A DNA stretch of 64,000 bases, from NCBI RefSeq assembly GCF_902833225.1, contig NZ_CADFEI010000019.1, forward strand, positions 62,001 through 126,000. The letters are read 5' to 3'. Source of the stretch: Burkholderia sp. BCC1644. GTDB taxonomy: Bacteria; Pseudomonadota; Gammaproteobacteria; Burkholderiales; Burkholderiaceae. This document shows positions 51,336 through 60,704 of the stretch, one piece after another; the stretch's first letter is position 1, and every line of letters starts with the position of its first letter. The translations under genes were made by a program, and so were the position numbers. Under the pieces are notes generated by a model. The model did no database searches and was not told where the DNA came from. It saw only the letters and a program-made list of their open reading frames with translations.

Positions 51336-52532
51336 TCAGGCGTAGCGGCGCAGGCGCGTCGCGAATTCCTGCAACGCCTTGATGCCGCTTTGTTCTGCGC
51401 GATGGCACCAATCCTGCAATTGCGCGAGAAGCTGTTCGCGCGACGCGGTCGAACGATCCCAGATCGCGGCCAGATCCTGGCGCAGCTGGAAGTACGTGTG
51501 CAGCTTCTGGCTGTTCGCGAAGATTTCCGGCAGCAGCTTCTTCTGCGGCTCGTCGAGGCCGTCGGCGTCCTTGTGGAACCACTTGCGCGCGCCGCGCATC
51601 AGCTGGTACTTCTCGCTCGAGCCGAGTTCCTTCAGGTGCGCGAGCTCCTGGGCATACGCACGCTTCACGGCCTTGCCGTAGCGCGCCATCACTTCGTAGC
51701 GGTTCGACAGCACGGCCTGCAGCGTTTCCTGGTCGAGCACCGTCTTCGGCTTGTTCAGGCGCGGGGTCGGCGCGACCTTCTTCACCTTCGCGAGACCGAA
51801 CGCCGACATGATGCGGATGTACATCCAGCCGATGTCGAACTCGTACCACTTGTTCGACAGCTTCGCCGACGTCGCGAACGTGTGGTGGTTGTTGTGCAGT
51901 TCTTCACCGCCGATCACGATGCCCCACGGGAACAGGTTCGTGCTCGCGTCGGCCGAGTTGAAGTTGCGATAGCCCCAGAAGTGACCGAAGCCGTTGACGA
52001 CGCCAGCCGCCCAGAACGGAATCCAGACCATCTGCACGGCCCACACGGTGAGGCCGAGCACGCCGAACAGCGCGACGTCGATCACCATCATGATGCTGAT
52101 GCCGAGAATCGGGTACTTCGAATAAACATTGCGCTCGACCCAGTCGCTCGGCGTGCCGTGGCCGAACTTGCGCATCGTCTCTTCGTTCTTCGCTTCCGCG
52201 CGATACAGCTCCGCGCCCTCGAGGAACACCTTCCAGATGCCGCGCGTCTGCGGGCTGTGCGGATCTTCCTCGGTCTCGCACTTCGCATGGTGCTTGCGGT
52301 GAATCGCGGCCCACTGACCCGTCAGCATGCCGGTCGTCATCCACAGCCACAGGCGGAAGAAGTGGCTCGCGATCGGATGCAGTTCCAGCGCACGGTGCGC
52401 CTGGCAGCGGTGCAGATAGACCGTCACGCCGATGATCGTGACGTGCGTGACGGCGAGCGCGAACAGCGCGACCTGCCACCACGAAAAATGCAGGAGCCCG
52501 TGGGAAAGAAAATCGAGCAGGGAATTCAACAA
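51336..52532 (-). CDS. membrane fatty acid desaturase (delta-9 type)
   Basis: This 398-aa integral membrane di-iron desaturase carries the three His boxes HRCQAH (about 42-47), HRKHH (about 79-83) and HNNHH (about 215-219), plus four hydrophobic segments. It introduces a double bond into acyl chains (acyl-CoA or phospholipid-linked) and so adjusts membrane fluidity. The last 150 residues are soluble and helical, longer than in the core family. The promoter region upstream is AT-rich and contains two inverted repeats. Confidence 0.9.
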   Translation of the reverse strand: MLNSLLDFLSHGLLHFSWWQVALFALAVTHVTIIGVTVYLHRCQAHRALELHPIASHFFRLWLWMTTGMLTGQWAAIHRKHHAKCETEEDPHSPQTRGIWKVFLEGAELYRAEAKNEETMRKFGHGTPSDWVERNVYSKYPILGISIMMVIDVALFGVLGLTVWAVQMVWIPFWAAGVVNGFGHFWGYRNFNSADASTNLFPWGIVIGGEELHNNHHTFATSAKLSNKWYEFDIGWMYIRIMSAFGLAKVKKVAPTPRLNKPKTVLDQETLQAVLSNRYEVMARYGKAVKRAYAQELAHLKELGSSEKYQLMRGARKWFHKDADGLDEPQKKLLPEIFANSQKLHTYFQLRQDLAAIWDRSTASREQLLAQLQDWCHRAEQSGIKALQEFATRLRRYA

Positions 52533-52606
52533 GGCAGGTACCTGTGATGAGAGCGACGCCGGCTCGCGCCGAGCGTCAGAAAAATGAAAGCATACCGCGT
52601 ATAGAC

Positions 52607-52698
52607 TTGAATTTTACTTCAACCGTTCCAAGTCTTTGTAAAAAATGAATATTTTCTTGCCCTGACGCAACTGGAGCAGTCCACGGACGGACTTGGAA
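52607..52698. promoter_or_regulatory. inverted repeats upstream of the desaturase gene
   Basis: The 221-bp gap between the desaturase and channel genes is AT-rich. TTGAATTTTACTTCAA (52607-52622) is a near-palindrome. TTCCAAGTC (52626-52634) and GACTTGGAA (52690-52698) are a perfect 9-bp inverted pair 55 bp apart. They sit where the desaturase promoter should be. Regulator unknown. Confidence 0.4.
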
Positions 52699-52753
52699 AG
52701 GCCCGCGATCCGGTTCCGGCCGCGGGGTCAAACCATTTGACGGCCGGTGCGCG

Positions 52754-54136
52754 CTACGCAGCCGGTGCGCGCCCGTCCACCGCACCGTTCGCGGCCGCCG
52801 GATCGAGCCCGGCCGTCGCACCCGCGGCGGAAAATCCGTCCGGCAATCCGACCACGCGCACTTCACGCTGCGGGAACGGAATCGAAATCCCGTGCTCGCT
52901 GAACAGCCGCCAGATGTTGCGGTTCACGGTCGAACGCACGCCCGACGTGCCTTTCGCGGAATCCTCGATCCAGAAGCCGAGCTCCAGGTCGATCCCGTCC
53001 GCGCCGAAACTCACCAGATACGGCGTCGGCGCGGGCTCCGCCAGCACGCGCGGCACGCCCTTCGCCGCGTCGGCGAGCAGCGCGAGCGCGTGCTCGACGT
53101 CGCTCGTGTACGCGACCTGCACCGCGACCTTCGCATAGCCGCGCGTCAGGTACGACGACTGGTTCTGCACGACGTCGGTGATCAGCCTCTCGTTCGGGAT
53201 CAGCGTCTCGTTGCCGTCGAGCCCGCGCACGACCGTATAGCGCGTGCGGATCTGCGTGACGACGCCCTGCAGCCCGCCGACGCTGATCGCGTCGCCGAGC
53301 CGCAGCGAGCGGTCGAGCAGGATGATGAAGCCCGACACGTAGTTGCTCGCGATCTTCTGCAGCCCGAAACCGAGGCCGACGCCCACCGCACCGCCGAACA
53401 CGCCGAGCACCGTCACGTCGATGCCGACCAGCGACAGCCCGATCAGGATCGCCGCGAACACGAGCAGCGCGCGGCCGACCCGCGACAGCACGACCTTCAG
53501 GTTCGCGTCGAGCGTGCTCGCGCGGGTGAGGCGATCCTCGAGCACCGAGCCGAGCCACATCGCGACCATCAGCGTCACGCACACCCACAGCGCGCCCGAG
53601 ATCACCGACAGCAGCGTGAGGTGCGCATTGGCGACGCGGAACTGCACGCTGTCGAGCCAGCCGAGCACGTCGCGCTGGATGCCGAGCACGGTCAGCACCA
53701 TCGCGGCCCACACGGCGGTCGACACGATCTTCTCGACGATCGACAGCCACGCATGCGTGTGGCCGTCGCGCGCGAACACGCGCCGCGCGAAGAAGAACAG
53801 CACGTAGATCAACCCGATGCCGAACAGCGGCACGAGCGCGAGCGACAGCAGCGACGTCGACATGAACGGGTCGAACGCGAGTTGCGCGGCGCCGACGAAG
53901 ACGCTGCCGAACAACGGGAACAACGCGCGCTTCAGGCTTTGCGCCCCCGCACCGGGCGCACGGCCGGCGGCCCGGCGGCGCGCATCGATACGGCCGTGCA
54001 CGAAGCGCGCGGTCACCCATGCGAAACACAGCGCGCCGACGAGGATCGCCGCCTGCCAGATCATCACCGGCTGGTGGAAGTCACGAATGACCGATGCCAG
54101 CCGGTGTGACAGCAGGCGGCTCTGCAGATTTTCCAT
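52754..54136 (-). CDS. MscS-family mechanosensitive channel
   Basis: This 460-aa protein has about five or six N-terminal membrane helices. The MscS pore helix is GVFGGAVGVGLGFGLQKIASN (about 252-272, Gly/Ala-rich), followed by the beta domain (GDAISVGGLQGVVTQIRTRY and LIPNERLITDVVQNQS). A C-terminal alpha/beta part follows, and the last 30 residues are Ala/Gly/Pro-rich and probably disordered. It likely opens under membrane tension to release osmolytes. The start is 19 bp from the preceding methyltransferase stop, so they may be co-transcribed. Confidence 0.89.
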   Translation of the reverse strand: MENLQSRLLSHRLASVIRDFHQPVMIWQAAILVGALCFAWVTARFVHGRIDARRRAAGRAPGAGAQSLKRALFPLFGSVFVGAAQLAFDPFMSTSLLSLALVPLFGIGLIYVLFFFARRVFARDGHTHAWLSIVEKIVSTAVWAAMVLTVLGIQRDVLGWLDSVQFRVANAHLTLLSVISGALWVCVTLMVAMWLGSVLEDRLTRASTLDANLKVVLSRVGRALLVFAAILIGLSLVGIDVTVLGVFGGAVGVGLGFGLQKIASNYVSGFIILLDRSLRLGDAISVGGLQGVVTQIRTRYTVVRGLDGNETLIPNERLITDVVQNQSSYLTRGYAKVAVQVAYTSDVEHALALLADAAKGVPRVLAEPAPTPYLVSFGADGIDLELGFWIEDSAKGTSGVRSTVNRNIWRLFSEHGISIPFPQREVRVVGLPDGFSAAGATAGLDPAAANGAVDGRAPAA

Positions 54137-54154
54137 CGTCCGTCCGGGCAGCCG

Positions 54155-55420
54155 TTACTGCGCGGCGCGCCGTTCGAGCACCGCGGCGAAGAAGCCGTCG
54201 GTCGCATGACGATGCGGCCACAGCGACAGGTAGTCGCCCGTCTCGAGCTCGATGCGCTGCTCGGCCAGCACCTGCTGCGCCGGCACCAGCACGAACTCGG
54301 GATGATCGGCCAGGAACTGTTCGACGATCCGCTCGTTCTCGGCGTCGAGCACGCTGCAGGTCGCGTAGACGAGCCGGCCGCCCTTCTTCACGAGGCGCGC
54401 GGCGCTCGCGAGGATCGACGCCTGCTTCGGCGTCAGCTCGTCGATCGCCGTACGCGTCTGGCGCCACTTCAGGTCAGGATTGCGGCGCAGCGTGCCGAGG
54501 CCGCTGCACGGCGCGTCGACCAGCACGCGGTCGATCTTGCCGGCGAGCCGCTTGATCTTCGCATCGTGCTCGCTGTCGATCAGCACCGGGTTCACGTTCG
54601 ACAGCCCGCTGCGCGCGAGGCGCGGCTTCAGCTTCGCGAGGCGCTTTTCCGACACGTCGAACGCATAGAGGCGCCCGGTCGAGCGCATCATCGCGCCCAG
54701 CGCGAGCGTCTTGCCGCCCGCACCCGCACAGAAATCGACGATCATCTCGCCGCGGCGCGGCGCGACGAGCGAGCACAGCAACTGGCTGCCTTCGTCCTGC
54801 ACCTCGATCTGGCCTTCCTCGAACAGCTTCAGGCGCGTCAGCGCCGGCTTGCCGACGACGCGCACGCCGAACGGCGCGAACGGCATCGCGCCCGCATCGA
54901 TGCCGTTCGCACGCAACGCGTCGATCACCTGGTCGCGGGTCGCCTTCTGCGCGTTGGCGCGCAGGTCGAGCGGCGCCGGGTAGTTCAGCGCGGCGGCGAG
55001 CTGCGCGAGTTCCTCGGCGTCGAATCGGGTCGACAGCGCCTGGTGGATCCAGTCGGGCAGGTTCGTGCGCACGCGCACCGGCAGGCTCGCCGGATCGATC
55101 TTCGACACGTGCTCGAGCCACGCGGACTCGGTGTCGGACAAAAACGGCCGCAGCGCATTGCGGCCGGCCGTCTGCATCAGGCCGAGCAGCGTGAGACGCC
55201 GCGCGGGCGTGCCCGTGCCGCTCTCGGCCAGGTGCGAAAACTCCATCTTGCGGCGCAGCACCGCGAACACAGCCTCGGCAATCACGCCGCGCTCGGCATG
55301 CCCGAGCTTCGGGTGCGCGCGGAAGAACCGGCTCGTCGTCGCGTCGGCGGGGCCGGCGAACTTCAGCACCTCGGCCAGCAAGGTCTCGGTCTGGCCAATC
55401 AGGAATCCGTGCAGCTTCAT
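54155..55420 (-). CDS. RsmB/NOP-family RNA cytosine-5 methyltransferase
   Basis: This 421-aa SAM-dependent methyltransferase starts with a helical NusB-like N-terminal part (about 1-130). The SAM motif is VDFCAGAGGKTLALG (about 240), and the two catalytic-loop Cys are in VDAPCSGLGTLRRNPDLKW and YATCSVLDAENE. Length and layout match RsmB (m5C967 of 16S rRNA), but the exact target is not certain. It overlaps purN by 4 bp (ATGA). Confidence 0.88.
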   Translation of the reverse strand: MKLHGFLIGQTETLLAEVLKFAGPADATTSRFFRAHPKLGHAERGVIAEAVFAVLRRKMEFSHLAESGTGTPARRLTLLGLMQTAGRNALRPFLSDTESAWLEHVSKIDPASLPVRVRTNLPDWIHQALSTRFDAEELAQLAAALNYPAPLDLRANAQKATRDQVIDALRANGIDAGAMPFAPFGVRVVGKPALTRLKLFEEGQIEVQDEGSQLLCSLVAPRRGEMIVDFCAGAGGKTLALGAMMRSTGRLYAFDVSEKRLAKLKPRLARSGLSNVNPVLIDSEHDAKIKRLAGKIDRVLVDAPCSGLGTLRRNPDLKWRQTRTAIDELTPKQASILASAARLVKKGGRLVYATCSVLDAENERIVEQFLADHPEFVLVPAQQVLAEQRIELETGDYLSLWPHRHATDGFFAAVLERRAAQ

Positions 55421-56079
55421 ACGCCCTCACTCGTTTCGGTATGCGGTTGATCCGCGAAAATCCAGCGCGCCTCTTCCGGCGCGACCACTGCACGGCCGTT
55501 CTCGAGGCGCAGGCGCCCCTCGACGAACCAGCGCACCGCGCGCGGATACAGCACATGCTCGACGGTCAGCACGCGCTGCGCGAGCGCGGCCGCGTCGTCG
55601 CCCGCGCGCACGGGCACCGCGCCCTGCGCGACGATCGCGCCGCTGTCGAGCTCGGGAATGACGAAATGCACGCTCGCGCCATGCAGCGCGACGCCCGCGT
55701 CGAGCGCCTGCTGATGCGTATGGATGCCCTTGAAGCTCGGCAACAGCGACGGATGGACGTTCAGCAGCCGGCCTTCGTATCGTCTGACGAATGCGGGCGT
55801 GAGGATGCGCATGAAGCCGGCGAGGATGACGAGATCGGGGGCGAAACGGTCGATCTCGGCGGCGAGCGCCGCGTCGAAGCTGTCGCGGCCGTCGAACGAG
55901 CGATGGTCGACCACCGCCGTCGCCACCCCGTGCGACGCGGCAAAAGCCAGCCCGGCCGCATCGGGCCGGTTGGCGATCACGGCTGCAATCTCGGCCGGCC
56001 AGCGTTCCTGCGCGCACGCGCGAACGATGGCCTCCATGTTGCTGCCGCGACCGGAAATCAGGATCACGAGTTTTTTCAT
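55417..56079 (-). CDS. purN: phosphoribosylglycinamide formyltransferase
   Basis: This 220-aa enzyme formylates GAR in purine synthesis using 10-formyl-THF. KLVILISGRGSNMEAIV at the start, VILAGFMRILTPAFVRRYEG, and NVHPSLLPSFKG with the catalytic His are all present, as is HFVIPELDSGAIVAQ. It is divergent from ribF with a 122-bp gap. Confidence 0.95.
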   Translation of the reverse strand: MKKLVILISGRGSNMEAIVRACAQERWPAEIAAVIANRPDAAGLAFAASHGVATAVVDHRSFDGRDSFDAALAAEIDRFAPDLVILAGFMRILTPAFVRRYEGRLLNVHPSLLPSFKGIHTHQQALDAGVALHGASVHFVIPELDSGAIVAQGAVPVRAGDDAAALAQRVLTVEHVLYPRAVRWFVEGRLRLENGRAVVAPEEARWIFADQPHTETSEGV

Positions 56080-56201
56080 CCGCGAATTTTACCATTCGCC
56101 CCCGCGTTTCCCGCCTTCTCGGCCGCCGACCCGTCCGAACGTTTATAATCTTCTGCTTTGCGGCATCCCACCGCCCATTCCCCGACGCTGCATCCGCTAT
56201 C

Positions 56202-57194
56202 GTGAAAGTCTTCCGCGGCCTGCCCAACGCCGAGAGCCGCGCCCCGTGCGCGCTGACGATCGGCAACTTCGACGGTGTCCATCGCGGCCACCAGGCCCTG
56301 CTCGCGCGCGTGCGCGCGGCAGCGGACGCGCGCGGCCTGCCCGTGTGCGTGATGACGTTCGAGCCGCACCCGCGCGAATTCTTCAACCCGGCCGGCGCGC
56401 CGCCACGCATCGCGATGCTGCGCGACAAGCTCGAGGCGCTGCGCGATCACGGTGTCGACCGCGTCGTCGTCGAGCACTTCAACCATACGTTCGCGAGCCA
56501 GTCGCCGCAGGCGTTCGTCGAGCGCACGCTGGTGAACGGGCTGCACACGCGCTGGATGATGGTCGGCGACGATTTCTGCTACGGCGCGAAGCGCGCGGGC
56601 ACCTTCGACACGCTGAAGGCGGCCGGCGAGCAGTACGGCTTCGAAGTCGAGCAGATGGGCACGGTGGCCGGCAGCGACGGCACGCGCATCTCCAGCTCGG
56701 GCGTGCGCGCCGCGCTTGCGGCCGGCGATCTCGATGCGGCCGCGCAGGCGCTCGGCCACGGCTATGCGATCAGCGGCCACGTCGCGCACGGGCTGAAGCT
56801 CGGCCGCGACCTCGGTTTCCCGACGCTGAACCTGCCGATTGCGCACAAACGACCGGCGCTCGCGGGCATCTTCGTCGTTCAAGTGCACGGCCTCGGCCCC
56901 GAGCCGCTGCCGGGCGTCGCGAGCCTCGGCCTGCGCCCGACCGTCGACGATTCGGGCCGCGTGCTGCTCGAAGTCCACCTGCTCGACTGGCACGGCGACG
57001 CGTACGGCAAGCTCATCCGCGTCGAATTCCTGAAGAAGCTGCGCGACGAGGCGAAATTCGACGATCTCGAGGCGCTGTCGCGCGCGATCGCACTGGACGT
57101 CGCGAATGCGCGCGCGTACTTCATCGAGCGCGACCGTGCGCCGGGCAGCCGCGCCACGGGCTTCTCGACGTCGGCCACCGACCGAATTAGCTGA
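56202..57194 (+). CDS. ribF: bifunctional riboflavin kinase / FAD synthetase
   Basis: This 330-aa enzyme makes FMN and FAD. The N-terminal nucleotidyltransferase domain has LTIGNFDGVHRGHQAL (about residues 18-33) and RISSSGVRAALAAG. The C-terminal kinase domain has GRDLGFPTLNL (with GxxxxPTxN) and LEVHLLDWHGDAYG. It uses a GTG start (MKVFRGLPN), the only start fitting the family. It begins the ribF-ileS-lspA-coaBC-dut chain. Confidence 0.94.
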   Translation: MKVFRGLPNAESRAPCALTIGNFDGVHRGHQALLARVRAAADARGLPVCVMTFEPHPREFFNPAGAPPRIAMLRDKLEALRDHGVDRVVVEHFNHTFASQSPQAFVERTLVNGLHTRWMMVGDDFCYGAKRAGTFDTLKAAGEQYGFEVEQMGTVAGSDGTRISSSGVRAALAAGDLDAAAQALGHGYAISGHVAHGLKLGRDLGFPTLNLPIAHKRPALAGIFVVQVHGLGPEPLPGVASLGLRPTVDDSGRVLLEVHLLDWHGDAYGKLIRVEFLKKLRDEAKFDDLEALSRAIALDVANARAYFIERDRAPGSRATGFSTSATDRIS

Positions 57195-57296
57195 TCCGGA
57201 CGGCGGCGCCTGGCGCCGCACCCTCGCGCCGCCCACTCGCGCGCATCCCCGATTCACGACGCCCGAGCGTCTCCCGATTTAGATAGCGATCCCATC

Positions 57297-60134
57297 ATGA
57301 GCAACAAGAAAGCCGATTCGAAACCGCAGGCCAAGTATCCGGTCAACCTGCTCGACACGCCGTTCCCGATGCGCGGCGACCTGCCCAAGCGCGAGCCGCA
57401 GTGGGTCAAGGAATGGGAAGAGCGTGGCCTCTACGAGAAGATCCGCGCGGCCAGCAAGGGCCGGCCGAAGTTCATCCTGCACGACGGCCCGCCGTATGCG
57501 AACGGCGACATCCACCTCGGCCACGCGGTCAACAAGATCCTGAAGGACATCGTCGTCAAATCGCGCAACATGGCCGGCTTCGACGCGCCGTACGTGCCGG
57601 GCTGGGATTGCCACGGGATGCCGATCGAAATCCAGATCGAGAAGCAATTCGGCAAGTCGCTGCCGGCGGCCGAAGTGATGAGCAAGGCGCGTGCGTACGC
57701 GACCGAGCAGATCGAGAAGCAGAAAGTCGGCTTCAAGCGCCTCGGCGTGCTCGGCGACTGGGCCAACCCGTACAAGACGATGAACTTCGTCAACGAGGCG
57801 GAAGAGCTCCGCGCGCTCGGCAAGATCATCGAGAAGGGCTACGTGTACCGCGGGCTGAAGCCGGTGAACTGGTGCTTCGACTGCGGCTCGGCGCTCGCCG
57901 AGGCGGAAGTCGAATACAAGGACCGCACCGATCCGACGATCGACGTGATGTTCGCGTTCGCGGAACCGGAAAAGACGGCGCAGGCGTTCGGCCTGGCGGC
58001 GCTGCCGCGCGCCGAAGGCGGCATCGTGATCTGGACCACGACGCCGTGGACGATCCCGGCGAACCAGGCGCTGAACCTCCATCCGGAAATCGTCTACGCG
58101 CTGGTCGATACCGAGCGCGGGCTGCTGATCATCGCGGAAGAACGCGTCGAAGCCTGCATGACCGACTTCAAGCTGACGGGCCGCGTCGTCGCGACCGCGC
58201 CGGGCGTGAAGCTCGCCAACCTGCGCTTCCACCACCCGCTCGCATCGGCCCACCCCGGCTACAAGCGTACGGCGCCCGTTTATCTCGGCGACTACGTGAC
58301 GACCGACACCGGTACAGGCGTCGTGCACTCGTCGCCCGCCTACGGTATCGAAGACTTCATGTCGTGCAAGGCGCACGGGATGACCGATTCGGACTTCATC
58401 AACCCGGTGATGGGCGACGGCCGTTATATCGAATCGCTGCCGCTGTTCGGCGGCCTGTCGATCTGGGATGCGAATCCGAAGATCGTCGAGGCGCTGAACG
58501 CGGCCGGCTCGCTGCTGCGCAGCGAGAAGTACACGCACAGCTACATGCACTGCTGGCGCCACAAGACGCCGATCATCTACCGCGCGACGTCGCAGTGGTT
58601 CGCCGGCATGGACGTGACGCCGCGCGACGGCGGCAAGACGCTGCGCGAAACGGCGCTCGAAGGCGTCGACGCAACCGCGTTCTACCCGTCGTGGGGCAAG
58701 CAGCGCCTGTTCAGCATGATCGCGAACCGTCCCGACTGGACGCTGTCGCGCCAGCGCCAGTGGGGCGTGCCGATGGCGTTCTTCGTGCACAAGGAAACCG
58801 GCGAACTGCACCCGCGCACGCTGGAGCTGCTCGAGGAAGTCGCGAAGCGCGTCGAGCAGTCGGGCATCGAGGCATGGCAGTCGCTCGACCCGCGCGAGCT
58901 GATCGGCGACGACGCGAACCTGTACGAGAAGAACCGCGACACGCTCGACGTGTGGTTCGACTCGGGCACGACGCACTGGCACGTGCTGCGCGGCTCGCAC
59001 AAGGATCAGCTGCAGTTCCCGGCCGACCTGTACCTCGAAGGCTCGGACCAGCATCGCGGCTGGTTCCACTCGTCGCTGCTGACCGCGTCGATGATCGACG
59101 GCCGCGCGCCGTACAAGGGCCTGCTCACGCACGGCTTCACGGTCGACGGCGAAGGCCGCAAGATGAGCAAGTCGCTCGGCAACGGCATCGACCCGCATGA
59201 AGTCGCGAACCGCCTCGGCGCGGAAATCATCCGCCTGTGGATCGCATCGACCGACTACTCGGGCGAACTCGCGATCTCCGAGGAAATCCTGAAGCGCGTG
59301 ACCGAAGGCTATCGCCGCATCCGCAACACGCTGCGCTTCCTGCTCGCGAACCTGTCGGACTTCGACTTCGCGCAGCACGCGGTGCCGGTCGAGGAATGGC
59401 TCGAGATCGACCGTTATGCGGTCGCGTTCTCGCAGCAGTTGCAGACGGAACTGCTCGGCCACTACGAGCGGTACGAATTCCACCCGGTCGTCGCGAAGCT
59501 GCAGACGTACTGCTCGGAAGATCTCGGCGGCTTCTATCTCGACGTGCTGAAGGACCGCCTGTACACGAGCGCGGCCGATTCGCGCGCACGCCGTTCCGCG
59601 CAGACCGCGCTGTACCACCTGACGCACGGCCTGCTGCGCGTGCTCGCGCCGTTCCTGTCGTTCACGGCCGAAGAAGCGTGGAAGGTGTTCCAGCCGGCCA
59701 GCGACACGATCTTCACGGAAACCTACTATGCGTATCCGGAAGTCGCCGGCTCGGCCGCGCTGATCGAGAAGTGGGCGCTGCTGCGCGATGTGCGCGGCAA
59801 CGTGACGAAGGCGCTCGAGGAAGCGCGCACCGCGAACCGCATCGGTTCGTCGCTGCAGGCCGAAGTCAGCGTGCATGCGAGCGGCGCGCGTTACAACGCG
59901 CTCACGAGCCTCGGCGAGGATCTCAAGTTCGTGCTGATCACGTCGGCCGCGACGGTCGTCAAGGTCGACGACGAAGCGCAGGAAAGCGTCGACGTGGCCG
60001 CATCGAAGTACCAGAAATGCGAACGCTGCTGGCACTACCGCGAAGATGTCGGCGCGCACGCCGATCATCCGACGCTGTGCGGCCGCTGCTTCTCCAACCT
60101 GTTCGAAAACGGCGAAATCCGGAGCGCTGCTTAA
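57297..60134 (+). CDS. ileS: isoleucyl-tRNA synthetase
   Basis: This 945-aa class Ia synthetase charges tRNA-Ile. The HIGH-type motif is PPYANGDIHLGHAVNKI (about 60-76) and KMSKS is in GRKMSKSLGNG (about 620-630). An editing domain lies between. The C-terminal zinc site CERCWHYRED/LCGRC is present, marking the bacterial type. It starts 102 bp after ribF and is 2 bp from lspA. Confidence 0.97.
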   Translation: MSNKKADSKPQAKYPVNLLDTPFPMRGDLPKREPQWVKEWEERGLYEKIRAASKGRPKFILHDGPPYANGDIHLGHAVNKILKDIVVKSRNMAGFDAPYVPGWDCHGMPIEIQIEKQFGKSLPAAEVMSKARAYATEQIEKQKVGFKRLGVLGDWANPYKTMNFVNEAEELRALGKIIEKGYVYRGLKPVNWCFDCGSALAEAEVEYKDRTDPTIDVMFAFAEPEKTAQAFGLAALPRAEGGIVIWTTTPWTIPANQALNLHPEIVYALVDTERGLLIIAEERVEACMTDFKLTGRVVATAPGVKLANLRFHHPLASAHPGYKRTAPVYLGDYVTTDTGTGVVHSSPAYGIEDFMSCKAHGMTDSDFINPVMGDGRYIESLPLFGGLSIWDANPKIVEALNAAGSLLRSEKYTHSYMHCWRHKTPIIYRATSQWFAGMDVTPRDGGKTLRETALEGVDATAFYPSWGKQRLFSMIANRPDWTLSRQRQWGVPMAFFVHKETGELHPRTLELLEEVAKRVEQSGIEAWQSLDPRELIGDDANLYEKNRDTLDVWFDSGTTHWHVLRGSHKDQLQFPADLYLEGSDQHRGWFHSSLLTASMIDGRAPYKGLLTHGFTVDGEGRKMSKSLGNGIDPHEVANRLGAEIIRLWIASTDYSGELAISEEILKRVTEGYRRIRNTLRFLLANLSDFDFAQHAVPVEEWLEIDRYAVAFSQQLQTELLGHYERYEFHPVVAKLQTYCSEDLGGFYLDVLKDRLYTSAADSRARRSAQTALYHLTHGLLRVLAPFLSFTAEEAWKVFQPASDTIFTETYYAYPEVAGSAALIEKWALLRDVRGNVTKALEEARTANRIGSSLQAEVSVHASGARYNALTSLGEDLKFVLITSAATVVKVDDEAQESVDVAASKYQKCERCWHYREDVGAHADHPTLCGRCFSNLFENGEIRSAA

Positions 60135-60136
60135 CT

Positions 60137-60637
60137 ATGGCGAAGACCCTGTCGAAACCGGCCAGCGGCGCGCTTGCGCCCTGGCTCGGCATTTCGCTGA
60201 TCGTGATCCTGTTCGACCAGCTGTCGAAGATCGCGATCCTGAAGACGTTCGCGTACGGCGCGCAGCATGAGCTGACGTCGTTCTTCAATCTCGTGCTGGT
60301 GTACAACCGCGGCGCGGCGTTCGGCTTCCTGTCGACCGCCGGCGGCTGGCAGCGCTGGGCGTTCACCGCGCTCGGCATCGCCGCGACGCTCGTGATCTGC
60401 TTCCTGCTGAAGCGCCACGGCCAGCAGCGGCTGTTCAGCCTGTCGCTCGCGATGATCCTCGGCGGCGCGCTCGGCAACGTGATCGACCGGCTCGTCTACG
60501 GTCACGTGATCGACTTCCTCGATTTCCACCTCGGCGCCTGGCACTTCCCGGCGTTCAACCTCGCCGATTCCGCGATCACGGTCGGCGCGGTGCTGCTGAT
60601 CTACGACGAACTGCGTCGCGTGCGCGGCTCGCGCTAA
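60137..60637 (+). CDS. lspA: lipoprotein signal peptidase
   Basis: This 166-aa membrane aspartic protease removes signal peptides from lipid-modified prolipoproteins, acting after Lgt (also in this window). Its catalytic Asp residues are in GGALGNVIDRLVYGHVIDF and FNLADSAI. Four membrane helices are visible, and LVLVYNRGAAFGFLS is typical. It follows ileS by 2 bp, the usual order. Confidence 0.95.
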   Translation: MAKTLSKPASGALAPWLGISLIVILFDQLSKIAILKTFAYGAQHELTSFFNLVLVYNRGAAFGFLSTAGGWQRWAFTALGIAATLVICFLLKRHGQQRLFSLSLAMILGGALGNVIDRLVYGHVIDFLDFHLGAWHFPAFNLADSAITVGAVLLIYDELRRVRGSR

Positions 60638-60704
60638 GCGCGCATACTCGGCGTCGACGGCCGGCTTCGCGCCGGCCGTTCCGTTTGACCCTTGGAGGCC
60701 TGAG

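Noticed and set aside
57279..60068. 929-aa minus-strand frame opposite ileS
   Set aside because: It is a mirror of the ileS codons, rich in Arg/Ala/Asp with no family similarity. ileS on the plus strand is unmistakable.
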